DNA from: Spongilla lacustris
Taxonomy: Eukaryota; Porifera; Demospongiae; Spongillida; Spongillidae
DNA: 64,000 nt
Assembly (NCBI GenBank): GCA_949361645.1
Contig: OX442417.1
Span: 8,726,275-8,790,274 of the forward strand
Reading direction: 5' to 3'
In this document: positions 50,240 to 62,374 of the stretch, one piece after another
How the letters are laid out: every line of letters begins with the position of its first letter
Numbering within the stretch: the first letter of the stretch is position 1
Program-made: the position numbers and the translations under genes
Notes under the pieces: model-generated
The model's database searches: none
What the model was told of the DNA's origin: nothing
The model's input: the letters and a program-made list of their open reading frames with translations, nothing else

Positions 50240-51460
50240 AGTGATGCCCCATCGTCAAAGCCTAGTCCACTCCTTTACCCTAGATCCTCTTAGACATAAG
50301 CTTGATGCTCGAACCAGGGCAAATAAAAGCCAAGCTCTGACAAATGCACACGTTTCTTTTTTTCCCATTTTACTGCTATGCTGGTAGCTATATGCTTCAA
50401 AACATGTTCTACCTCACTGTGGAGAAGCCATCCAAGGAAGTTACTAAAGGAGTAAATGTACCTTGTCTATCTTCCACTGCCTTTTTATATAGCTTCTTTT
50501 CTAGAGCCCGTGTCCAAAATTGATTCTGGTGTTCGATGCAGGTGTGATGCATGGTGCATCTGTGTCAATGGCTTTTATATCAAACAATGCTTCCACCTGG
50601 GGGGGGAGGTCCAAACACCTCGAATGCCTAGATCGACCCTCAATCCTGGACCATTTGCTTTGGAGTCAGCCTCTTTGACTATTGGTTCACGTACAACCTG
50701 ACTCCATACTTGAGCAGCCATAACCCCAAGACAGTCCCAAACTTCATTATGTCGTTGGATGACAAGACCACCTGTCTTACAGTCTAATGCATGTTGCAGC
50801 GCACAACATCCATCATGCTTGATAGGTATACACAAAGGTTGCCGTTGATATCGAATTGCCAAGCCATCCCTAAACTGAGAGGGTGCTATAGGTCAAAGTG
50901 ACAACTTTCTAATGGGACCACATTCAGCCAAGCTGATTTTATTGCCCTTCGTATTGATCTGTCGCTCAATGTGTGAACTTTGCTAGAATGGACTCCAAGC
51001 TGGACTGGTGTCGATTCTCTTGAACTTCCTCATTGAGTGCATCCAGATGACTAACATGGCAAAATGTATCCTTACCTATTTAAGCATTGGCAACAATAAC
51101 TGTGCCCTAGTCTCGTACCCAGACCAAATGTACGTAATGATGATTATCACTTACAGTATAACATCACGTGATATTATACTGTAAGTGATAATCATCGTTA
51201 CGTACATTTGGGTCTGGGTACGAGACTAACTGTGCCCTGTTTAGATGTTATGAAGATCGATCTCTGTTTACATAGATGTAGGGTCAAGTACACGTAGACC
51301 TGCTAGACGTGTTGGCAGCGCAAACAGCTGCAGTTCAACATCAGATAGGGATCCATCAAACAAGGCAGGCAAAGAACACTTCTTGATTGTGTCTTGTAGT
51401 ACTATGAATTCATCACTGCAATCTGGTACTACCCTTTGTATATGTAGCCCCATTCACACT
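50240..51460 (-). mobile_element. Second non-LTR retrotransposon family, RT end to RLE, degenerate
   Basis: The minus strand, from 51453, reads LPALFDGSLSDVELQLFALP then TRLAGLRVLDP. Further on (50862-50575) it reads CCALQHALDCKTGGLVIQRHNEVWD, split here as CALQHALDCKTGGLV and IQRHN, then VVREPIVKEAD and LGIRGVW. Later pieces read HSEVEHVLKHIATSIAVKWEK. This matches a family widespread in invertebrates with a Cys-His knuckle followed by RHN and an LGVRG-like core, distinct from the 31 kb family. Multiple stops and frameshifts. A 119-bp MITE interrupts it at 51109-51227. Confidence 0.65.
51109..51227. mobile_element. 119-bp MITE with 11-bp target duplication
   Basis: An almost full-length palindrome: AGTCTCGTACCCAGACC at the left and GGTCTGGGTACGAGACT at the right, with the fold continuing through ATGTACGTAA and GATTATCACTTACAGTATA to the centre. 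The flanking AACTGTGCCCT occurs exactly at 51098-51108 and 51228-51238. An 11-bp duplication points to a Mutator-like or similar superfamily. Confidence 0.9.
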
Positions 51461-52201
51461 GAAGTGACTTTGTCATGCTTGCAAATGCTGCTTGAAGTGC
51501 CTTGGTAGTTTTGGGGGGTTTTACTACACAAAACGCATTGGCTTCTGTGGCTATGCCCCTGACCCCAATGCAGGGAGCTTATAGTGCTCCCCCATACCCC
51601 CTAGCTGAGCAGGAGGAGTGCCCCCCTCCCTGGGGAGGGGAGGGAACCATCTTCGTTGGCCGCTGCACTCTATATTCCCTTCACTCATTGGAATCTTGCC
51701 AAAGGGTAGAGTTGGTTGGATCGTGCACTTACAAAATTAAATTAAATCATGCAGCTGTGTCGTCAGGGATGATTAATAATTTGTTGACAATCAACACATT
51801 ACAATATTTTGGCACATACATTTCTTTAGTGTTGAAGAACATGCACGACGTATTCATACGATAATTTTGTCTGCAAACTCTGGTCATCGGTTGCCCCCAC
51901 AGCCCGTTAATAGAAACTGGTGATGTTACATGTAAATGCACATATATGTACAAAAGTATGTCCTAGGGATAGTTTTGCATTTTGCTCATCATGTCGTTGA
52001 AAATGATACAATCTGGAAATGATAGCAACAGATTATAAATGCAGCCAAAGATACATGTACAAGTACATGTGTACAAAGACTTACAGTATATGATGTGGAG
52101 GTGGACCAGGAGGAGTATTATTAGATGTTATCACCACAGAAGCTTCATGAAGACAAGTACATAACTGAAGTCATGTATGCCATGTTGGAGCTCTCACTTA
52201 C
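51461..52201. other. No confident gene; possible tail exon of gene D
   Basis: At about 52096-52155 the minus strand has an open proline-rich stretch (SNNTPPGPPPHHI) ending at a GTAAGTC donor. It could be part of gene D's tail, but its phase does not fit the TM exon donor. A GC-rich patch at 51570-51660 looks like repeat. Confidence 0.3.
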
Positions 52202-52890
52202 TTTTTTCCCCTTCTGATCACCATGACTACTATAAGTACCACAAAAGCTGTAGCCATAGCAACCACTACTACAACTGGTACAACTATTGCTATTGCTGAA
52301 AATAATAAAAGCATGAATAAGAACAGCACACCACCAAAGTTAACTAACCTAATATAGGTGTGTTAGTAGGAGCATTAATACCACTAGTGGCATTATTTCC
52401 TGCTGTTGGGGCACATTGAGTTGTTGGTTCATACCCTACACAAAAAGTACGTATACATTTATCTGTATTCTTAAAAAGATAATACATAGAGTGTGATACA
52501 ATGGTTTCACCATGCATACTAGATCAGCCCCATAAGTGGATGCTCACAGTAAAATTTTCACAGTACCTTGGAGAATGAGCTTCACTGGATCACTTGACAG
52601 AAAGTTAAATGATGCATCCTGCACTGTACACATCACCACAGTGTTATTGTTAGCTTTGGTGGTGGGAACAATGAGCTGAGAGGATACAGTAAGTCCATCT
52701 GGTGATAGGATATAGGGTGTAGGGTATATCCCTTTGTTCTGTACATATGATGCACCAGTGCTATTCCCATCCACTGTCCAGTACAAAAATATTCCATTTC
52801 CAGAACAGTTGAATGTAAATGTTGATGCATTGTTCTCAAATGTTGTATAGTCATTAGATGGTGATATGGTGACAAAGGCATCAGCACCTA
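52202..52890 (-). CDS. Receptor gene D: Ig-like domain, stalk, TM
   Basis: Minus-strand exons: Ig 52890-52567 (acceptor CCCTCAG|, donor CTCCAAG|GTACTG), stalk 52435-52349 (YEPTTQCAPTAGNN...) and TM 52295-52202 (VVPVVVVVAMATAFVVLIVV, then MVIRRGKK), joined in phase 1. The Ig domain keeps FTFNCSG, LYWTVDG and VVMCTVQD. The TM exon either ends at an in-frame TAA right after RRGKK or is spliced at the strong GTAAGT donor (phase 2) to an unidentified tail exon. The opposite orientation to genes B and C shows that an inversion accompanied duplication. First exon not found. Confidence 0.75.
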
Positions 52891-52917
52891 CTGAGGGTGT
52901 ACAATAGTGTTTTTTTA

Positions 52918-53345
52918 ATGCAACTAGAGAAATGATTCTTATAACAAAACATACATGTAACTGTAGGATGAAAAATTACACGTACTTACACAGAACATTT
53001 AGAACATTTAGCATGTGGTTAATAACTACTAATATACTAACTGAATTTATTTTATTCCAAAAGGTGTGGACAAAGATGAATGAGACACAAAGGAACAGGG
53101 CTATATTAGCATCTCTATCTACATCTGTCCAATTAACACTAAGCACAAATAGGAGTTTTTTTTTTGGTTTACACATGGTAAGAGTAGTACGAGTAATATT
53201 GCAAAAACATAAGATTCTTGAACACCACACAAATTTAACGGCTTCTATGCTAAAAAGGAGATTTATTTTGTACATGTACCATCGGAGTGCACCAGTGGGC
53301 TTGAGCGGCATAAGGGGCTCATCATTACAGCATTCATAGCTGAGC
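52918..53345. repeat. Duplicated block, copy 1 (partner 54470-54840)
   Basis: Shared: CAACTAGA-AAATGATTC, TTTAGCATGTG-TTAATAACTACT, TTTATTCCAAAAGGT, AATGAGAC-CAAAGGAACAGG, ATGCTAAAAAGGAG. On the minus strand each copy lies just upstream of a receptor-type exon (52890 and 54446), so it is probably duplicated intron. Plus-strand open frames here are not taken as genes. Confidence 0.75.
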
Positions 53346-54330
53346 ATATAGTGATATCATAAGGCACTTACTATAGTACTGTGGGTACCAGGTGCACGGT
53401 AAAATACTTTTTTGCGATTTGGTCAGTTAAGGGACCTACATGTGCATTTAACATTACTGGCAACTTAAATCCTTTGGGTATAGCTGCTTTGGAATGAATT
53501 CAGGCTGTAAATTGCAGTCCAACATATACATTTGTATATTGAGTACATTTTGTCATATACATGTGTATGTCTGGAGTGACTCATGCTCCTCCTTTAGCTA
53601 TAGAGAACCTCATTGACTGCTTTATTTATGTGTATCCAAACACTTCTACATCTTAAATCATCACCAATCTTTCCGATTTAAGAGATCAAAGTTGGCATAC
53701 AAACATACATGTACATGTAGGTACTATTAAGAGGTATATACACTTATTAAATAAATCTGAATGCACATAATGAGGGTACTGCACTTGAAACAAACATTTT
53801 TGATTAATTTCTTGCACAGAAAAAAACACTGCTTTTGGAAGCCCAATTCCCTTGCACACAGCTTAAAGGTATGTATAAAATGATTGTAGTGTCTAGAGAT
53901 GCAGCTATGAAAGGTAGGATTCTAACAGTGAGGTCATGTACACTAACATGTACATGTTCAAGTACAAAAGGAAACAAGTTCACGTTAATAACTGTCGGTT
54001 AAGTGTTAATGTTATGACAGTACACTTACCAATGTTAGATAGTAACATCAGAAGTATTATCGATTGGTAGCAGAATGCGCCTGTCTTGAATTTATGTGCC
54101 CACTTTAATAACTAGACAAAGAATAATAAATATGTGAACATTTCAAATTCACTGTTAAATGCTTATAATCATTCCTTTGCCTAATGTACATGTATGCATT
54201 GTAGCAATAAATAATAAAGACACATGCAATGTCATCCTATAATTACAATGAATGGTAGGCATAATGTGTTACATTGTACACGTAACTACATGTACATTAC
54301 AGACATATATGTACATGTACTTTTCATTAC
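53346..54330. other. No gene recognised
   Basis: AT-rich spacer with no exon signal. Possibly intron between the 54331 exon and gene D. Confidence 0.4.
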
Positions 54331-54446
54331 CATCTCTCCTCCTCCCCTTCCTCTTTTCTCTAATCCACCTCTTCCATCTTTAATGTAGTCCAGTGAAGAA
54401 TTAGTGCCTCCTGGAGACTTGGTACCACCTGATGTGTTTGTGCGTA
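54331..54446 (-). CDS. Possible exon of a gene D neighbour
   Basis: Minus-strand exon after ATTGTTAG| (phase 1), open for 116 nt (VRTNTSGGTKSPGGTNSSLD, then YIKDGRGGLEKRGRGGGEM) to a GATG|GTAATG donor in phase 0. Ser/Gly/Thr-rich, then basic, with one tyrosine. No domain. The preceding intron is homologous to the one before gene D's Ig exon. Confidence 0.35.
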
Positions 54447-54469
54447 CTAACAATATCAATTTTATTATG

Positions 54470-54840
54470 TACAACTAGAAAAATGATTCATATTACAAAA
54501 TATACATGTACATGTACCAATAAGCATACCAACTGTACACCAGGATACATTACTTACATTTAGCATGTGATTAATAACTACTACAATGTATACCAATTGA
54601 ATTTATTCCAAAAGGTAAGAATGAGACGCAAAGGAACAGGAATCGATCCAATTAATTTGTTTAATATAGAGCCAGTTATAAGGCAAAAACATAAGGATTA
54701 TATTCATGAAAATCAAACTAAAGCTTTTATGCTAAAAAGGAGTATTCCTAGATATAAAAAAGGGCCAAGTGTTTAAATACATTGTAGCATATGGGACATT
54801 TGTACAGTATCCAGCTAACATGTATTCATAGCTGACATGT
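54470..54840. repeat. Duplicated block, copy 2 (partner 52918-53345)
   Basis: Same ordered blocks as 52918-53345, shorter by indels. Confidence 0.75.
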
Positions 54841-55981
54841 TTTACCACATAGTGACATGAATTTATCAAGAAGCATGCAGAGTAAGTTTATTATCTAACA
54901 CAAACGTGCCAAAGAATCTCATCATTATTTCTTTAAACCACGACCAATTATTGCATGTGTTGTAAGCAAGTCTGCATTTGATACAATTATTGTTTGTGCA
55001 TCATTCTTATCTCCCCTATAAATCCTGCTTCAGCAAGTTCATTTGTGCATGAGTGTGAGACGGTCAGTAGATAATTGATTAATTTATGTGCACATACATG
55101 TAGTATACACAAAGGCAAGTAATGGCATATGTACATGTACACTGAAATAACATGCACATGTGAAAACTTACTGACGCCAGACATCAGTTGATAGAAAAAT
55201 GCATGTTGGACATTTCTTGACTTCCATGTCTTTTGTACATGTACATGTACATGATGCAAATTTAGGGATAAAAATTTAAAATTATTATTATTATTGTACA
55301 ATACATACACATGGGTACATGGAGTATAATTCATTGCCAGTAAAGTAGATCTACATGTACAATGTACATACAATGGGGTCATAAGGTGTGCACAAGTTTG
55401 ACTGACTCCATGTACACATGTAGCTATAGACATTGCATTATACATAAGGTCACTATACGTAATAGGACAAGTTGTTTGGGAGATAACAAGTTGATCTTTT
55501 ACTCAGCAAAAGAAATGCCATTTGGTAACTAACCCAAATCTTCATAGCGGTGGTATAAATTGATGACACTCTCATAGTTCTTATTCAGCATTATTCAGCC
55601 ATGCCGGTGTGCATGTAATAATCATCAGTGGACTTAATTCCAATTAAATACATATGCTGTAGCTTCCTGGTATGCATATGTGAGCCTCACATGTACATGT
55701 AGTTGAATAAAATTGATTCACTGCACATTTACAATGTACACCTTTGGAATATATATGCATGTTACACTGCAAATAGCACAGCTATTGACATTGCTAACTT
55801 TCTCTCTGTGCAAATAACTTTTGGCACTGTGCTGCGAAACCAAAGTTTTCTTTATAACCCATTGGATTGGGCATTTGCATATACATGTAATATCTCTGCA
55901 AAATTCAGTATGTACATCTACATGTACATGTACACAGAAGTCCATTAGCTATTGATTTATTCTGTATCCATGGATTTCTTC
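54841..55981. other. No gene recognised
   Basis: AT-rich with frequent ACATGTAC. Short unrelated open frames on both strands. Confidence 0.45.
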
Positions 55982-55986
55982 ACTAT

Positions 55987-56496
55987 CAGGGGCAGATCCA
56001 GGATTTAGGAGTGTGGAGGGGGGGGGGCAAGGTGATATAAGTGTAAGGGCGTGGCAGGACATGCCCAATATCAGCAAGCTTCCCCATCCGCTTTGCAAAT
56101 TTTGCACTTATAATGTCACAAAATATAGCATCATTGCGTAGAAACATGCTAAAACCAGGCAGAATAGTAAATAACTTGCTTCCAGGCTTTCCTGTAGTAT
56201 TGAATAGCATAACGATCGATATACGGTATCCGCTCAACGATCCGCCATTGTTAAATATTCCAAAGTACAATAGGTTGTATAGATCGGAATATTTAACTAC
56301 ATCCTGTGGGCTGGGACATTTATAACAATCACTCCACCTACCAATATTGGAAGGATCGTTGCGCCGTTAATGCGTTCAGTATCGTTGTGCGTACTGTAAG
56401 AAGTCATGAATTTTTAATAACAGGTTTTGCGGGGGGGTTGGGGTGATATACCTCAGTTGCCCCCCCTCCCCCCCTCCCCCCCTGGATCTGCCACTG
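55987..56496. mobile_element. 510-bp hAT-like MITE
   Basis: Ends CAGGGGCAGATCCAGG and its complement CCTGGATCTGCCACTG (one mismatch in 16), with ACTAT directly repeated outside both ends (55982-55986 and 56497-56501). Subterminal G- and C-runs face each other. The CAGGGGC-GATCCAGG end is typical of hAT-type elements. The minus-strand open frame inside is unrecognised. Confidence 0.8.
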
Positions 56497-56699
56497 ACTA
56501 TCTGTTATAAACTACTAAACAGATAAGCAAAACTATGTACATATCTTGCTCAATTCACACCAATGACATGTAAATTGAACAGGAAGGTTTGTGGTTTGTA
56601 CTTTGCCCTGTAAATCAATCATCAATAGTCCTTGATGTGTAGGCTTAATAGACATTTTATCGCTGACATCACAGATCAATTCATTATGTTTGACATAAC

Positions 56700-57041
56700 A
56701 TAAGTCCTTATAGAAACGCAATGAAGAAACACAGCAACTACAGAATTAATGGTAAATAAATGCCAAACTATATTCCAAAAAGAAGTACCCTCGCCAGTTA
56801 TGGTGCAAATGTTACAGTGCTCAGAAGTTATTGGAAGTTAACCCCCAAAAATTGAAAAAACATGACTACGTGTGCCTCATTAACAACTTCCGCTGTGTTT
56901 TGCTGCATAGAAATCCCTTACATGTACAAAAATTCCATCATAAAATACAACAAAAATGAAACGTGTGTTAATTTACTTCTTAACAAAACCTTAATAGGAA
57001 AAGCATGTAGGAACGAGTATGGTGAAGTTATGCCATTTTAA
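56700..57041 (+). repeat. Dispersed repeat with conserved open frame, copy 2 (partner 49424-49685)
   Basis: Matches 49424-49685 with an extra ~60-bp segment (AGAAGTTATTGGAAGTTAAC...). The shared frame reads IIKYNKNETCVNLLLNKT, LIGKAC, EYGEVMPF and ends at TAA. Confidence 0.7.
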
Positions 57042-58335
57042 AAGTTGACCCCCTAATTCATGTACAACGTCACCGATAAAAGGTCCACTATACATGTAAG
57101 TGTTTTTGACAAGGCAGCATATATATGTAAGGTCAAAATGCAGTTTTACAAAAGAAATGAACAAAGTATGGTTGTCAAAATATCCTGACTACATGCATCT
57201 TGTTCATGTACATGTATATAATAAGGCATATTTATACATGTACATGGACTACAGTATCAGGGTAAATTGCCTGGTTAATTATTGAACTAAACTTTGACAG
57301 TTGTACTTTGCCCCTCTGACCTTGAAGCCTCACAATCAAGCTCCATGTGCCTGCATTCTTTTCACCAATGTGTTCATGTTGTCCATCTCCATCACCAAAC
57401 TTTCTGTACAGCCTTTATAAGATAGAATTTTAAAGCAATTTGTTAATGTTTACATTAGATAATACAGACATGTACAATGTATGTAGTACAAGTCATTTTA
57501 GGCTTGGGCCGAAGTACGTGTCAATAAAAAGTATAATGAATTAATAGATTTAACATTACACGTACATATAATGTTAAGCCATAGCTGCAAATTCACTCTA
57601 TTTAGGTTGAAACTAGAATATATTTTTTGGAGAGTTTTTGAGATTTCTATCTTTTTTTTTTTAAACCGAATATTGAATTTCACCATTTCACCTGCATGTC
57701 TTCTTTTGCTGATAAAACGTTAACTGTTTGTTGATTTATCTTGATTGTGGAGCATTGATAATGGCTGTTTGAATGCGTTGAAAATTCCACCCACAAACAC
57801 ACCCATTTTTCAATCACAAAATCTTTACGTAATTGGTATTAACAATTGACCACACCTACAATGAAAATAATGACTTGCAAAGCCTACACTCTACCATATT
57901 GAGCTAAAACCCCTTATTATGTTATTAAATGGAGACGGATACTACAAACTGCCAGGCTTCGTTGCAGATTGCTGTTGTAGATTTTGTCATTTCATTACTT
58001 GAAGCTGGAGACGCTGTTTCGCTTGTACCTTAGAATATCGCGATACCCCCCCCCCCCCCCCCCCCTACTACGTGCCATGACATTTTTCCAATGAGAAAAT
58101 TGATTTGCAAGTGTTTTAACATGTTTCACAAAGTCATTCTCCATTTCACAAATAAAAACTGAGATGGTATACATGTACATGTAGCTACATGTTACATACT
58201 TGTACTTTAAAACACCCAAGACTGAAAAAGGGATATTGTCAATGTGTAGATATTATGATAATACAAACCGTAAATAAAAAGAATTTCACTCTAATATGTA
58301 GGACAAAGAGTTATTCATCATACTTAATGTGAATA
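57042..58335. other. Mostly non-coding; weak exon-like stretch on the minus strand
   Basis: On the minus strand, around 57411-57330, an open stretch after CTGTACAG reads FGDGDGQHEHIGEKNAGTW then SLIVRLQG, up to a CAAG|GTCAGA donor. It looks protein-like, but I recognise no family and have no partner exon. A run of 20 C lies at 58046-58065. Otherwise nothing. Confidence 0.25.
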
Positions 58336-58671
58336 CAGGGTCTTCACAAAAGAATGCAACACTTTTGAATGAACATAATTTTTATATAGGATTATTCACA
58401 CAATAACCATGATTAGGCAAATACCAAATGCATTATTAAAATTCAATTATATTTCAAAAGATAAAATTCAAATACCTTGCAATTAATTCATTTGAGACAG
58501 AAATGTACATGTTTGTATTTTAATCACAAGATATATAATCTAAAGAATAGCCGTTAAAAAAAGTTTGAAAAAGTATGAAATTTAATTGGCGTTTTACTAG
58601 TTTTAAACATGTCACAAATTCAATACTTTTGCATTAGTGTGGTATTTTATATATATAATAATAATACTATA

Positions 58672-59935
58672 GTTGGGTAAAGTGGTGCTATTCTTCTCCA
58701 TCCCTCCTTCATTACAACAATCAGTTCGTATCATCCTCTGAAGGAATTCAACAGGGGGATCCTTTGGGCCCTCTTCTGTTTTGCCTGGTTTTGCATAAGC
58801 TTGTAGAAAAGATTGAGAGCCAAAATAACAACATTCAAGCTAATTGCTGGTATTTTGATGATGGTAGTATCATTGCAAATCCAACAGTTTTGGCTGATTT
58901 TATCCATTTGACCCAGTCAGATGGACCTGCCCTTGGTCTGCATATCAATCTGGAAAAGTCTGAGGTAGTTTGGCAATCCTCCAATGTAGTATATGTATAT
59001 GACATCTTTCCTCCTCAGCTTACTAGTCATCATGTAGCAGAATTTGAAATTTTGGGTTCACCTATTGGTTCTTCGAAGCATGTTGCTAATTTCTTAGAGG
59101 GGAAACTCAAAAGAGTTGCGCAATTAATGGAGAAATTTGAACTTGAGGACCCACAAGTTGTTTATTCCCTTTTAAGATCCTGTGCCTCTTTTGGAAAGTT
59201 TTCCTATTACATTAGAACTGTCCCTCCTGACATGGTTAAGGATTCCACAATTGTTTTTGATGTGGCTGTATGCTCATGTTTGAGAAAATTGTGTCCAGTT
59301 CCTTAACTGATGATCAATGGAGTCAGTGCACCCTTAATCTCAAATGTGGAGGTCTAGGACTCCGTAGTGTGAGTATGCATGCTGCTGCTACATGATTTTT
59401 AACGGCTATTCTTTAGATTATATGGCATGGCATCCCAAGCTGCTCTTTCTCCTCAGTTGGAAAAGCAGTACATCCTCCCTGGAACTCAAATGAAACCAGC
59501 TGACCTTTTTATTCCAACGTGGTCTGCAGGCAAACCTTTAGCCATACATGTAGATATTTCTGTGGTCAGCCCGACACAATCACATCTATTGCTGTACAAC
59601 CACACACAGACTGAAAAGCTTTGTGCAGCTCACTGGAGGGAGGAGCAGAAGAACACAAAATATTTGGAGGCCCATCACAATCAAAACATTCTGTTCATAG
59701 CCTTGGCAGTAGAAACATTTGGTGGATGGGGGTTGGAGAGCAGACCAGTTTTTGCCACTCTTGCGGACAGAATTTCGAGTCGCACTGGCCAGGCAAAATC
59801 GTGCGTGACCAGTTTTTGCCACTCTTGAGGACAGAATTTCGGGTTGCACTGGCCAGGCAAAATCGTGTGTTATCAATCAGCTGTACCAAAGATTGGCCAT
59901 CACATTGCAGAGGCAACATGCCTGTGCAATGATTG
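58672..59935 (+). mobile_element. Non-LTR retrotransposon fragment: RT palm to RLE
   Basis: Open for 180 codons from 58764 and readable upstream: EGIQQGDPLGPLLFCLVLHK (RT motif with QGDP), CWYFDDGSII (the catalytic F-DD box), ALGLHINLEKSEV, EILGSPIG. After a stop at 59305 the C-terminal part follows: KPADLFIPTWSAGKPLAI and DISVVSP, the PAD...D motif of the restriction-like endonuclease, then LAVETFGGWG. A 64-bp tandem duplication (59743-59870) breaks the frame. The best-preserved RT in the window, but inactive as read. Confidence 0.8.
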
Positions 59936-60118
59936 CCAGGCAGCCTTTGTAAATTAGAACTTGAACATGAACTTTTCTTTGTAAAATGTATTACGTATTC
60001 CGTATATACCTTGTTTTTTCCCATAATCATAATAAAATAAATAAATTATAATACATAATGGAAATAAATATATATATAGCAGATACATAATACAGCAAGC
60101 ATGTAACACAAAAACAGT

Positions 60119-61980
60119 TCAAAGGTTGCTGCCCATCTCCGCCTTCACACTCAAGTGGGCTCTATGGCAAGTCTCCACCAACACATTGCACAGATGGTTG
60201 TGACGGATGACCATGTCTCCTCCTTTTTTGTGGCGTGGTGACCAAGGGGATCTAATGCACTGGGCACACTGGGAACTATTAGAGGTGTCCAAACCAAGCC
60301 ACCACTTGACAGCTAACTGGAATACTGAAGGCTGAAGTTGAAGGCTGAGACCTTCAGAAGGGACTACAGACATCCATGAAGCAGCATGTGGGGATGAGAC
60401 AGACAACAGACGAGCCTTATCAGCAACAGAAGAAGCAATCAGGATGCTATTGAACTGATATATATCAATCTTGCTTGAAAGTTGCTTTTGATGGACTGGA
60501 GATGAAACTAAACCATCTGTCTGAATCGCATCAGAAAGAGATACAGATGCATTAAATGTTTGTACTGCATGAGAGAGATGGTGATCTGATATAGAGCCAT
60601 AGCCAGAGGAGCACAGAAATGCAATGAATGCTGCAGGTGAGTGGCGGGACAGAGACCTCATGCCCAACCCTCCTTTGCTTAGGCTTAGCTGGGCTTGCTG
60701 CCAGGCAACATCAGTTGTATCAACTGCAGTGCATGATGAAAACATCTACGAACATCTTCATCAAAAAGCTCAAGCGAAGCCATAACAAGCGAAGGAGGAG
60801 TGGCACAGGCTAGATGTGCAAGCCGACAGAACCCACCACACATACGCAAGAGTGTTAAAGCAACCTGAGGGTCCACTGCACCAACTTCAAGTCTTTCAAG
60901 CAAGCATCTTGCCTCTAACCTCTTCCTGGAGACAAAGGCTGAGCAAAAATCTTTGTCACCTATTGAAATTCCCAAGATCTCAATGTTGGGATTGCGAGAC
61001 TGTTTCATGTCAGATGGGAAAGATCTCAGATCACTTTGGCTGAAGAGCTCACATTTTGACACATTCACAAAGAGGCCCTATGCACTGCAGACCAGCACTC
61101 TATCATCATGATACCAGGCATGGAATTGAAGATGTGAACAAACCTCATCTTTAGTGATAGCAGAAATTAGTAAGTTCAAGACCAGGTCAAAAATAAAGAG
61201 GTCCTAGTGGATCCCCTTGCTGAACTCCAGATTCAGACTGCAGATGACCCATTGTGTGCCATAACAAAGGATGTTGCCCATAGCACCAACAGGCCCAAGG
61301 GAGTACATGTAACTCTGGAAAGTGATTTTTAACTTCAATTAATAGAGCTTGACGTGACACCAAATTAAATACTTTATTCAGATCTACCTTATGAACAGCA
61401 AATTCAGTGTCATTCCAAAGCTCCTCAAAACATCTCCTCAGTCCATGAGCAATATTGATGTGGATGAAAAAACTCTGCTGCCTTGCATTTCACTGCAGCA
61501 CACAGATACCTTCCTGTCAGGCGGCGGAGGGTTTCGCAATGGGCTGAACATCCAGGGGGCAATCAGGCTTAGATTTATTCAACGCAGTCAGGTTTCCACC
61601 AGCGAGGAAGACAGACAGTTGAGATGGGGCTCTTCCTGATGCAAGAAGATGAACAACTGCCTTGAGAGACGACAGAACTGCCGTCTGAAAAGGAGAGTCT
61701 GCTGCATCAATGAGATGCTGGACACGGAGACCAGTAGGCCCAGCAGCAGTGAGTTTAGGAAATGATCTCAAAATTGCCATTATGTTAACACTACTGAGAA
61801 TGCTAACATCAAATTCAGGTGTAGTAGGTGTGATACTTGGGGTGCTTTGAAAGTTAATATTCAAAACAACAAATCGAACTTGAGTATGCTGAAGAACCAC
61901 TACAATTGTAATTAACTTTGAGTTATAGTAACTCACCATTACATGATCTAATACAGAATCAAATTGTGTTTTAATCATGG
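60119..61980 (-). mobile_element. Non-LTR retrotransposon fragment, opposite strand
   Basis: Minus strand, in order: RSFPKLTAAGPTGLRVQHL and SVFLAGGNLTALNKSKPDC (61.98-61.52 kb), a decayed middle, VSKCELFSQSDLRSFPSDMK and EILGISIGDKD (61.07-60.69), LSKGGLGMRSLSRHSPAA, VFQLAVKWWLGLDTS and MVIRHNHLC (60.75-60.12). This is the order RT start, post-catalytic, thumb, Cys/His knuckle and RHN. Many frameshifts. It faces the 58672-59935 copy tail to tail, about 180 bp apart. Confidence 0.8.
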
Positions 61981-62374
61981 AGTAATTAGTGGTGGTTATT
62001 AAAATTAGTTACCCCATAACAACTTCAATTTTAATTAACATTCAAATTACGGTTTTAAATGTTAATAACTCACTATTGAACTCAGTACTTGAAATCAGTG
62101 CTGTTCCACTGCATACTCAGATATTGCGTTACTTATTAGTAGCTATTAAAATCAATTATCTCTAACCGTAATCTTGAATAATGTTGATAATAGTGGGCTT
62201 TGAATATTTTGATTTATGAGGGCTTTGATACAATTACTTAACCGCTTACAATAATTTAAATCTAATTGGATTGTTAGTATTAGCCTAATTTCTGCAACGT
62301 ATTATAAAGAAATCAAGCAGTTAATTAATATAAATCCTAAGATAAAAGCGTTGCGTTTTTTCGTGAAGACCCTG

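Larger units (their letters stand above)
58336..62374. mobile_element. 4.04-kb region bounded by Tc1/mariner-like inverted termini
   Basis: TA-CAGGGTCTTCACAAAAGAA at 58334 and its complement, ending TTCGTGAAGACCCTG-TA at 62376, match over about 30 bp (continuing GC/TGCAAC-CTTTT), with TA at both edges. This is the form of a Tc1/mariner insertion. Inside are two retrotransposon fragments in opposite orientation and no recognisable Tc1/mariner transposase. It may therefore be a small element enlarged by nested insertions. Confidence 0.6.

Noticed and set aside
51502..51864. 120-codon plus-strand frame
   Set aside because: No domain, biased GC-rich repeat-like composition, no splice context.
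52932..53347. Overlapping 135- and 123-codon frames on both strands
   Set aside because: The block is a duplicated intron-like sequence (partner 54470-54840) in which the frames are not preserved.
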